Assembly: GCA_035628335.1 (NCBI GenBank)
Contig: DASPKA010000139.1
Location: 1 to 12,567 of the forward strand
Direction: 5' to 3'
DNA from: DASPKA01 sp035628335
GTDB taxonomy: Bacteria; Patescibacteriota; Doudnabacteria; UBA920
Length of the DNA stretch: 12,567 nt
Shown here: piece by piece, positions 1 to 5,391 of the stretch
How the letters are laid out: every line of letters starts with the position of its first letter
How positions within the stretch are numbered: the first letter of the stretch is position 1
Notes under the pieces: model-generated
Databases searched by the model: none
What the model was told of the DNA's origin: nothing
Seen by the model: the letters and a program-made list of their open reading frames with translations, nothing else
Program-made: the position numbers and the translations under genes

Positions 1-770
1 ATGGACCTATTGGCCTCCCCTCTTTTGGCACAGATGCAATTGAGGCTTTAAGCGCAAAAATCAAAGCGACATTTCCGTACATTTGCCATACAAAGTTTGA
101 ACCGCGAGAAGAAAGTATCGTGCAAGTGATTTCTTCTTGTAAAAATTTTAAAATAAACAATAGAACAAACCGCCAACAAACACCTAACTCACTGGTGCTA
201 GAACTCACTAAAGACAGCGACACGCTCTTTGCCGAAATGCACCCAAAGACACGATATAACATTAAGGTTGCACAAAAACATGGACTGGAGTGCTGGGAAG
301 ATCACAACCCAGCCATGGTGAACCTTTTATACGAAACTGGTAGCAGACAAGGCTTTAAAACTCACGAACAAGGGTACTATGAAAAGATGGTCAAATTTTT
401 CAACAAAGGCAACATAACTACAAAACTCCTCTGCGTTGGAAAAAACAACGTGCCGTACGCCCTCGGTTTGTTCTTGGACTATGACAACATTCGCACCTAC
501 CTCTTTGGTGGCTCAGATTATGAATACCGTAAATATATGGCGCCTTACTTACTTCACTGGCAAGCCGTAGGAGATGCTAAAGCCCAAGGCTTTCAAACCT
601 ACGATTTTTGGGGACTCACCAACATTCATGGCAAAGAAGTTGGATTTACAAGATTCAAGCAGGGATTTGGTGGCAAACTACTCAATTTCCCAAATGCTAT
701 AGATGTGATTTATAATCCGGCAAAGTACAAATTGTTTCAATTGGTAAGAACTATTCGTTCTCTTATTTAA
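1..770 (+). CDS. FemA/FemB-family peptidoglycan bridge aminoacyltransferase (5' partial)
   Basis: This is the C-terminal 255 residues of a FemAB/FemX-type enzyme. The family adds amino acids from aminoacyl-tRNA to the peptidoglycan stem peptide on the cytoplasmic side. The reading frame is open from base 3 to the TAA at 768-770, so the real start lies outside the window; the GTG at 120 is internal. Family marks seen are GPIGLP at the left edge, the SLVLELTKD...MHPKTRYNIKVA segment, a GNAT-like core with YLFGGSDYEYRK and APYLLHW, and the ending YDFWGLTN...GFTRFKQGFGG followed by a basic helical tail. The mur ligase follows after 3 bases, which suggests one operon and a shared role in wall-precursor assembly. 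The amino acid added (Gly, Ala, Ser or other) cannot be read from the sequence. Family assignment is firm; a subfamily symbol is not justified. Confidence 0.9.
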   Translation, partial: GPIGLPSFGTDAIEALSAKIKATFPYICHTKFEPREESIVQVISSCKNFKINNRTNRQQTPNSLVLELTKDSDTLFAEMHPKTRYNIKVAQKHGLECWEDHNPAMVNLLYETGSRQGFKTHEQGYYEKMVKFFNKGNITTKLLCVGKNNVPYALGLFLDYDNIRTYLFGGSDYEYRKYMAPYLLHWQAVGDAKAQGFQTYDFWGLTNIHGKEVGFTRFKQGFGGKLLNFPNAIDVIYNPAKYKLFQLVRTIRSLI

Positions 771-773
771 AAC

Positions 774-2114
774 ATGAAAGAATTTCTTAAAAAGATTATT
801 CCAACCAAACTCCTTAAATCGCTGCGTCCTCCATACCATGGTGCTCTGGCTCTGCTTGCAAACACTTACTATGGCAAGCCATCAAGCAAGCTTATAGTTA
901 TTGGCGTTACTGGTACTGCAGGTAAGTCCACAACCGTACAGCTCCTTGCACATATTCTACGCGGATCTGGCAAAAAGACAGGCTTTACCACAACGATCAG
1001 CAGCCATGATGGGGACGTGGAAACTTTAAACCGAGAAAACCAGTCTATGCCTGGAGGCCCGGTATTGCATAAACAAATCAAGGCAATGCTCGCACATGGA
1101 TGTGAGTTTGCAATAATAGAATGCACGTCTGAAGGGTTAGAACAGAACCGGCATTTAGGAATTCAGTTTGATGCTGCAATATTAACTAACCTTACTCCTG
1201 CGCACATAGACAATCATGGAAGCTTGGCAAGCTATATTGCAGCGAAAGCTAAACTGTTTACCGCCACTGTAAGCTCACCGCTCAAACAAAGCAAAAAACA
1301 AAAGCTGCTAGGCGTATGTTTAGATGGAGAAAATTTGGATTCGTTCTTAGGCTTTCACGGAAAAAATAATGTAAAGATGTTTGCAACCACATTAGAAGGA
1401 AAAACTTCTGCTCAGGTTGATACTATTTATGCAGCGAACAAAGTTGCAAGCCCACGTGCTGCGTTTATACTTGACGGTGAAACTTTTGGAACTAAAATCT
1501 TAGGGGACTACAATGCATACAATGCACTTCTAGCAACTGCGACTTGCCTGTCACTCAGCATTTCTACTGAAGACTGCAAAACAGCTTTAGCTAGTTTCGC
1601 AGGTGCTCCAGGACGAATGGAGCAAATTCCTAATTCAAGAGGAATAACAATTATTGTTGATTATGCTTGCACACCAATTGCGTTTAAAACAGCCTTGCCT
1701 TCAGTACGCGCTGGCGCTAGTGGAAAGCTCATACACGTATTTGGTATGACAGGCGGTCTACGCGACGCTTCTCAACGATTTATTCAAGGTAAGATTTCTG
1801 CTCAGTATTCCGATGCTATTATAATCACCAACGAAGACGCGTATGAGTCAGATTTAGCTGAAATTATGGAAAATATAGAAACTGGAACTACACAAGCTGA
1901 ACATCCACGAGCAACTGTTGTAGAAAAGATTGGAGACAGAAAAGCTGCCATCGCCAGGGCCATAGAACTAGCCCAAGTCGGTGACACCGTATTCATAACG
2001 GGTAAAGGCTGTGAACAGTTCCATATTCTACCAGGAAATGTAAAAATACCCTGGGACGACCGTAACGTCGTAAGAGATATACTGAATAACTTTTCTCAAA
2101 ATTCACGGCCGTGA
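774..2114 (+). CDS. murE: MurE-like UDP-N-acetylmuramyl-tripeptide ligase lacking most of the N-terminal UDP-binding domain
   Basis: ATP-dependent Mur ligase of 446 residues, most like MurE, which adds the third stem-peptide residue to UDP-MurNAc-dipeptide in the cytoplasm. The P-loop GVTGTAGKST is at 44-53. ECTSEGLEQNRH follows at about 116-127 and TNLTPAHIDNHGS at 138-150. AAKAKLF (156-162) carries the probable carbamylated Lys158. The C-terminal ligase domain has VDYACTP (295-301), GGLRDASQRF (327-336) and TNEDAYESD (352-360). In classical MurE the P-loop lies near residue 115, so most of the N-terminal domain is missing. The DNPR-type motif that marks diaminopimelate use is replaced by NEDAY. 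Two usually conserved histidines (DYAHTP, GKGHE) are Cys299 and Cys413 here. The ATG has no Shine-Dalgarno sequence and lies 3 bases after the femX-like stop. The amino acid substrate is unknown. Confidence 0.82.
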   Translation: MKEFLKKIIPTKLLKSLRPPYHGALALLANTYYGKPSSKLIVIGVTGTAGKSTTVQLLAHILRGSGKKTGFTTTISSHDGDVETLNRENQSMPGGPVLHKQIKAMLAHGCEFAIIECTSEGLEQNRHLGIQFDAAILTNLTPAHIDNHGSLASYIAAKAKLFTATVSSPLKQSKKQKLLGVCLDGENLDSFLGFHGKNNVKMFATTLEGKTSAQVDTIYAANKVASPRAAFILDGETFGTKILGDYNAYNALLATATCLSLSISTEDCKTALASFAGAPGRMEQIPNSRGITIIVDYACTPIAFKTALPSVRAGASGKLIHVFGMTGGLRDASQRFIQGKISAQYSDAIIITNEDAYESDLAEIMENIETGTTQAEHPRATVVEKIGDRKAAIARAIELAQVGDTVFITGKGCEQFHILPGNVKIPWDDRNVVRDILNNFSQNSRP

Positions 2115-2137
2115 GTTTTGAGAAATCAAAGAAATAT

Positions 2138-2506
2138 ATGATTTTGTTTATTAATACTACGGATTTAGAAAATATTTCACTCGCATTATTGAACGGAGAG
2201 CGTGTAACCGAGACTAAAACTCGGGTAACTTACAATGAAAACGATAAGACATTGACGCTGTTAAATATGTTTTTAATAAAGAATAAAGTTACTTTAGAAA
2301 ATATTTCAGAGATTTGGGTTTGTACTGGCCCCGGGTCTTTTACCGGTGTCAGGGTTGGTGTAACTCTAGCCAAAGCATTTGGCCAGGCAAAAAACATCCC
2401 AATTTTTGGCATAAAAAAAGAAAACGTTCCGCAAGACTTACAAGCCCTGCGAAACGCTCCTCGAAATGAACGGGTGGTTGTAGAGTACAACCGTGACCCG
2501 TTTTAA
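2138..2506 (+). CDS. tsaB: Short TsaB, tRNA t6A37 synthesis subunit
   Basis: TsaB belongs to the ASKHA fold and works with TsaD and TsaE to make threonylcarbamoyl-adenosine at A37 of ANN-decoding tRNAs. The N-terminus MILFINTTD matches the family start, and the hallmark GPGSFTGVRVGV is at residues 64-75. I chose the ATG at 2138; an in-frame GTG at 2111 overlaps the mur stop and would add nine residues before the typical start. At 122 residues it is about half the usual 200-230 and lacks the C-terminal half. It still ends in VEYNRDPF, which resembles the extreme C-terminus of full-length TsaB (YLR or YGR followed by P), so it looks like a natural short form with an internal loss, not a random break. 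No Shine-Dalgarno is visible. The stop overlaps the stop of the opposing gene. Confidence 0.82.
   Translation: MILFINTTDLENISLALLNGERVTETKTRVTYNENDKTLTLLNMFLIKNKVTLENISEIWVCTGPGSFTGVRVGVTLAKAFGQAKNIPIFGIKKENVPQDLQALRNAPRNERVVVEYNRDPF
2468..2504 (+). terminator. Intrinsic terminator hairpin inside the tsaB 3' coding end
   Basis: AACGGGT at 2469-2475 pairs with ACCCGTT at 2496-2502, and the inner arms GGTTGT (2476-2481) and ACAACC (2487-2492) pair around the loop AGAGT, with a 3-nt bulge GTG. This gives 13 base pairs followed by a short U-tract (2501-2504) that runs into the tsaB stop. The hairpin therefore encodes most of the last dozen TsaB residues. It is a plausible end of the femX-mur-tsaB transcript, and its stem could also mark the end of the opposing transcript. 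The U-tract is short, so efficiency is uncertain. Confidence 0.6.
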
Positions 2507-3180
2507 TAGGTCAAAAATTCAGCCCAATAGGTGTCGAACCAATACCCATGGGCTCGTTGTGCTTCCAGCAGCTTGCAAAATGCATATCGCCCCTGCTCAT
2601 TGAGCAGATCTGCGTTTGCGCCTGAAAAGTCTGCTAAGAATTGCTCAACAAGTTGACGAGAATCATCAGCGGTCCTGCCTTTCAAAGGAATGAGATCGGC
2701 GATATGAATCCTAGTCTGAATTTGAAGGACGTGCTTGCGTCCATCCTTCAAAGTCACATACGTTTGGTATTTTTTGAAGGTGTTCTCACCAAGCCAAATC
2801 ACTTGATCTTCTGACCAACGAGTTGGCTTGAGCCATCTCTCCTCCACAACAAGACGTTCATCACCTCCCCCACGCGTCAGTACAGCATAATTGCCAGTCT
2901 TAGGCATAAGAGGAAAACCGGAAAAGCTATGCCAGATCCCGAACGCTGCCAGGATGACCATCAAGCAAAAAGCAACTAGTTTCCTGGGTATAGCGGCGAG
3001 GAAGAATCGTAATCTATGTGACTGCTTCGCTAAGAAGCGACGGAAGCGTTTGGCGAATGTAGAAGTACGAAACTTTTCAAGATCACCTTCGCTGATTGTC
3101 TGCATGGTATACCCGGAGGTGATATTTCCAGTTTTAGCTGCTTTTTTTCCTTCTTCAGTAACACTTTGCAAAAAATCCAT
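2503..3180 (-). CDS. Unrecognised single-pass membrane protein, 225 aa
   Basis: I do not recognise this protein. It has a basic, probably cytoplasmic N-terminal region of about 60 residues (FAKRFRRFLAKQSHRLRFF), one strong transmembrane segment at about 66-86 (KLVAFCLMVILAAFGIW), then a soluble domain of about 135 residues. That domain starts GNYAVLTRGGGDERLVVEE and contains YVTLKDGRKHVLQIQTRIHIADL (about 141-163). The layout of anchor, then AVLTRGG, then T-DGR--VLQIQ-RI is faintly like an SPFH/band-7 domain, but this is only a guess. The ATG is supported by AAGGAG at 3190-3195, nine bases upstream. The gene looks more GC-rich by eye than the SpeA-like gene next to it. Its stop overlaps that of tsaB by 4 bp on the other strand. 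It probably shares a transcript with the 116-residue gene upstream. Confidence 0.75.
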   Translation of the reverse strand: MDFLQSVTEEGKKAAKTGNITSGYTMQTISEGDLEKFRTSTFAKRFRRFLAKQSHRLRFFLAAIPRKLVAFCLMVILAAFGIWHSFSGFPLMPKTGNYAVLTRGGGDERLVVEERWLKPTRWSEDQVIWLGENTFKKYQTYVTLKDGRKHVLQIQTRIHIADLIPLKGRTADDSRQLVEQFLADFSGANADLLNEQGRYAFCKLLEAQRAHGYWFDTYWAEFLTY

Positions 3181-3274
3181 AATGTTTTTCTCCTTTTTTT
3201 TTGAAATGCGCTCTCACGCCAGTTTCGTGGACTCAAGCCCGCAAGCAAAATTTTGTCTTGCTTCTGGGTTTGAA

Positions 3275-3309
3275 TTTGATGGGTCAGACTCCGCGTCCGA
3301 CCCATCAAA
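3275..3309 (-). terminator. Perfect 11-bp hairpin directly after the 116-aa gene
   Basis: TTTGATGGGTC (3275-3285) and GACCCATCAAA (3299-3309) are exact inverted complements, and the 13-nt loop holds a further GAC/GTC pair. It starts three bases after the stop codon of the minus-strand 116-residue gene. No U-tract follows on that strand (the next bases read TTCAAACCC), so it may be a weak terminator, an attenuator or an mRNA-stabilising 3' structure between the two small genes. A second near-perfect palindrome, GCAAG-CAAAATTTTG-TCTTGC, lies at 3241-3261. Confidence 0.45.
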
Positions 3310-3312
3310 CAC

Positions 3313-3663
3313 TTATAGAACGATGACATTTATCGGCATATCTGCGAAGAGCCTTGATATGAGCGCATAAATCTGGCTGCGACTCTCTTGGCCAAAAACC
3401 TGCCCAGTATAAGCTTCAAAGAATTGGTCAACCGCAGCCCAGGCTGGGGCGGGGAATTTGGCCTGAGCCAACTTCAAAAGGGCTTCAGCTTTTTCTGTTT
3501 GACCAAACATGTGTAGGTCCATTACTGCCCCTGCCAGCAGAAATGGATGATTTTCATCTTCATAGCTCAAAATGCTATCAAAGATGCACTGAGCAGGATT
3601 CTCCATTCGCTCGGGAAGTCCTGTTGTCGGGCCGTAAAAAATTCCTCTTTTTTCTTCAGTCAT
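3313..3663 (-). CDS. Unrecognised helical protein, 116 aa
   Basis: I do not recognise this protein. The frame is open further upstream, but the ATG at 3663 is chosen because GGAGGG (3667-3672) sits just before it and the upstream translation is low-complexity and overlaps intergenic hairpins. The product starts MTEEKRGIFYGPTTGLPER and has no signal peptide or membrane segment. From about residue 35 it looks all-helical: FLLAGAVMDLHMFGQTEKAEALLKLAQAKF resembles one TPR-like helix pair (small residues at helix-packing positions), followed by AWAAVDQFFEAY. It ends in a hydrophobic strand, MPINVIVL. A TPR-like adaptor is possible but unproven. It precedes the 225-residue membrane protein on the same strand, with a hairpin between them, and may work with it. 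Confidence 0.72.
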   Translation of the reverse strand: MTEEKRGIFYGPTTGLPERMENPAQCIFDSILSYEDENHPFLLAGAVMDLHMFGQTEKAEALLKLAQAKFPAPAWAAVDQFFEAYTGQVFGQESRSQIYALISRLFADMPINVIVL

Positions 3664-3689
3664 AATCCCTCCATTGATTGTTATTCTTT

Positions 3690-3705
3690 GACACCCGAAG
3701 GTGCC
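3690..3705 (-). promoter_or_regulatory. cUUCGg tetraloop hairpin in the leader of the 116-aa gene
   Basis: On the minus strand the leader contains GGCACC-UUCG-GGUGUC, a 6-bp stem (one G-U pair) closed by a C(UUCG)G tetraloop, which is an exceptionally stable RNA fold. It lies 27 bases upstream of the ATG and well clear of the GGAGGG ribosome site. An alternative pairing of GAAGG (just upstream) with CCUUC would compete with it. The role is unknown: it could be an mRNA-stability element, part of a processed leader, or an attenuator. Confidence 0.5.
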
Positions 3706-3716
3706 AGCCTTCAAAC

Positions 3717-3757
3717 ACAAAAGCAAAGTTTCAAATTGAAGCTTTGCTTTTGTTTTT
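3717..3757 (+). terminator. 18-bp hairpin with U-tract, plus-strand polarity
   Basis: Bases 3717-3734 pair with 3736-3753 along their full length; only 3729/3741 is not Watson-Crick, and as plus-strand RNA this is a U-G wobble. Five T follow (3753-3757) on the plus strand. As minus-strand RNA the same pair becomes an A-C mismatch and the tail is less uniform (TTTTGTGTTTG), so the better polarity is plus, although no plus-strand gene lies nearby upstream. It may act in both directions, closing the SpeA-like transcript on the minus strand and blocking antisense read-through on the plus strand. It lies in the 218-base gap between the 116-residue gene and the SpeA-like gene, which has no other gene that I can see. 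Confidence 0.5.
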
Positions 3758-3842
3758 GACTTTAAGATTTTTAAATATTTATAGCTTTCCTGAGTGCGGG
3801 TCTCCCGCCGGTGGAAAATCATTGAGCTGGGAAAGGGGAGTA

Positions 3843-3875
3843 ATGAGGGGAAAGGAGAGCTTGGTTTCCCCTCAT
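3843..3875 (-). terminator. Perfect 11-bp hairpin after the SpeA-like gene
   Basis: ATGAGGGGAAA (3843-3853) and TTTCCCCTCAT (3865-3875) are exact inverted complements around an 11-nt loop. It begins six bases after the stop of the minus-strand decarboxylase gene. The sequence that follows on that strand (TACTCCCCTTTCCC) is pyrimidine-rich but not a pure U-tract, so it is a likely but imperfect terminator. A small GC-rich hairpin (GCGGG-TCT-CCCGC, 3796-3808) lies further on. Confidence 0.5.
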
Positions 3876-3881
3876 GGGATA

Positions 3882-5255
3882 TTACCAGCCAAAAAGTTTT
3901 CCTACCTCTTCTGGTGACTCACGTTTTCTGGCGACTGTTACGGCTCCGTTGTGGAGAATTATTTTAGCCGGGGAAGACAGTAAGCAGTGGTGAGAGGCAA
4001 GCGAGTCCTGGTAGGCGCCAGTGTCGAAGACTGCTACATACTGGTCATAACCTTCTTCCAATTTTGGCATTAAGATGTGGCCACCGTTAGTATAAATGTC
4101 GTCACTGTCACAGGACGAACCTGAAAGCCAGACATGCTTGAGTTTCTTGTCGTTTAAATTGTTTGCCGGGGTGACATGCCATTTTTGCTTTATAGCCCAG
4201 GTGTCTTTAAGGTCGTTGATAAAGCTACCGTCTAACATATACCATGCTTTTGCCTGTGTACTGCCTTCAATTTCCTTCTGTGAAATAACCTTGAAAATGC
4301 TCACCTGAGCAGGGGCAACCGCAAACCTGCCCCACTCACAAATAATGTTTGGGTGCTTTATGCCAAGTTTGTCAGCTTCTGATTTAAAGGTCTTTACTAC
4401 TTTGTTTATAAGTGACTTGGTAGTATACATTTTTCGCTTCTCGTAAGGCACACCAGCACCACCGCCAATATTTATAGTGTCAAGTTGTGGGTTTTTTTCT
4501 TTCAGTTTCTTGTAAATGTACATGGCGCGCTTAATCGGCGCGGTGATACCATCAAGACTCTCAATTTGAGAAGAAATATGATAGTGCAAAATAGCGAGAT
4601 TACGGATTTTCCCAATTTTCAACAGCTCCTCTTCAGGAAAACCAAAATGGTTAAATCTCTTGTCCCAGTGAGACTTAACTTTTACACTTAAATCAACACG
4701 GATACCAACTTCACCTGGGTACTTTTTGAAAAACTCAAGCTCTCTTTCCTCTTCAATCACTGGAGAAATTATAACCCCCTTACGGTCCAGTTCGTCTATA
4801 AGAGACAGGTACTTTTGTGTCTTTGGGCCATTACATAACACGCGGATTTTGGAGTTAAATTTTTCCTGCTCCCAAAGGCGTTTGATTATCCAAAGCTCAT
4901 TTGCTGAGGACGTTTCCAAGTTTGCTCCTTCAGAAATCAAAGGTAGAACATACTCTTTGTTTTGGTTTACCTTCATTGGATAATGGTAAAAAAACTTACC
5001 TTTGTAGTCCAAAAGTTTTATGTAGGCGTTAAAGTAATCTATGATGTTCTTGAGCCTGGATTCAATAATCGAAGGAACTACAATTTCAAGTGGTGAGCCG
5101 TATTTTTTTATAAGCTCTACTACATTGTACTGATAGTTACCTTCTTTGATCATGAGGTCTCCACCACGAGTAATGTCAAAATACTGGGTGTTGAGCTCTT
5201 CATTGCCTAATTTCCAAAAGTTTTTTAGTTCACTATTAACTGGTTTTGGGGGCAC
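3882..5255 (-). CDS. SpeA-like fold-III PLP decarboxylase (probable arginine decarboxylase), compact form
   Basis: Alanine-racemase-fold decarboxylase of 457 residues, closest by motif to biosynthetic arginine decarboxylase SpeA, which converts arginine to agmatine. YHYPMKVNQ (90-98) holds the PLP lysine, K95. Then come VLCNGPKTQKYLSLI (139-153), HYHISSQIESL (224-234), the glycine-rich phosphate site NIGGGAGVPY (262-271) and CEWGR (306-310). The C-terminal part has SCDSDD (381-386) and GAYQ (413-416), the latter with the tyrosine expected at the active-site dimer interface. E. coli SpeA has about 650 residues, so the helical inserts are missing. Diaminopimelate or carboxynorspermidine decarboxylase are alternatives, but YPxKVNQ and CDSD favour SpeA. 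The GTG start is chosen because YFDI at 25-28 aligns with SpeA before the internal Met35; that Met has a GGAG before it and is the alternative start. It is read from a consensus promoter. Confidence 0.78.
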   Translation of the reverse strand: MPPKPVNSELKNFWKLGNEELNTQYFDITRGGDLMIKEGNYQYNVVELIKKYGSPLEIVVPSIIESRLKNIIDYFNAYIKLLDYKGKFFYHYPMKVNQNKEYVLPLISEGANLETSSANELWIIKRLWEQEKFNSKIRVLCNGPKTQKYLSLIDELDRKGVIISPVIEEERELEFFKKYPGEVGIRVDLSVKVKSHWDKRFNHFGFPEEELLKIGKIRNLAILHYHISSQIESLDGITAPIKRAMYIYKKLKEKNPQLDTINIGGGAGVPYEKRKMYTTKSLINKVVKTFKSEADKLGIKHPNIICEWGRFAVAPAQVSIFKVISQKEIEGSTQAKAWYMLDGSFINDLKDTWAIKQKWHVTPANNLNDKKLKHVWLSGSSCDSDDIYTNGGHILMPKLEEGYDQYVAVFDTGAYQDSLASHHCLLSSPAKIILHNGAVTVARKRESPEEVGKLFGW

Positions 5256-5327
5256 TGTCTGGTGTATAGCATTTTTGCTTTACGCTGATAGCTTTAAGGC
5301 AAAAAGCTAGTAAAAAATTACTACAAA

Positions 5328-5356
5328 ATTATAAATATAATAAGCTTATTTGTCAA
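5328..5356 (-). promoter_or_regulatory. Consensus sigma-70 promoter of the SpeA-like gene
   Basis: On the minus strand TTGACA (5356-5351) and TATAAT (5333-5328) are both exact consensus hexamers with a 17-bp spacer. Transcription would start near 5321, leaving a leader of about 66 bases with two short inverted repeats (TAGTAA/TTACTA at 5309-5324 and AGCTTT/AAAGCT at 5290-5308). The -35 box lies within the loop and one arm of the 5340-5378 palindrome. Confidence 0.82.
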
Positions 5357-5378
5357 GATTATGGACAAATAAGCTTAT
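5340..5378. repeat. Perfect 15-bp inverted repeat between mrcA and the SpeA-like gene
   Basis: ATAAGCTTATTTGTC (5340-5354) and GACAAATAAGCTTAT (5364-5378) are exact inverted complements around a 9-nt loop. It begins 13 bases after the mrcA stop, so it may be the mrcA transcript end. It also covers the -35 box of the next gene, so it could act as an operator. The tail on the minus strand is AT-rich but lacks a clean U-tract. Confidence 0.75.
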
Positions 5379-5391
5379 ATTCATAAGACTT

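Noticed and set aside
2112..2114. UGA read as glycine, as in Gracilibacteria and Absconditabacteria
   Set aside because: UGA ends the mur and khpB genes at family-appropriate lengths, and no gene here has an internal UGA.
2507..2560. Frameshift that would restore a full-length TsaB
   Set aside because: The sequence after the stop is the 3' end of the opposing gene and shows no TsaB-like translation, and the short protein already ends with the family tail.
3030..3329. Minus-strand 99-codon frame overlapping the 225-residue gene
   Set aside because: It runs out of frame through the gene and across the intergenic hairpin, with no ribosome site of its own.
2891..3370. Open plus-strand frame of 159 codons opposite the 225-residue membrane protein
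   Set aside because: It has no ribosome site and a composition like a reverse complement; the minus-strand frame has a clear Shine-Dalgarno, a membrane helix and a sensible start.
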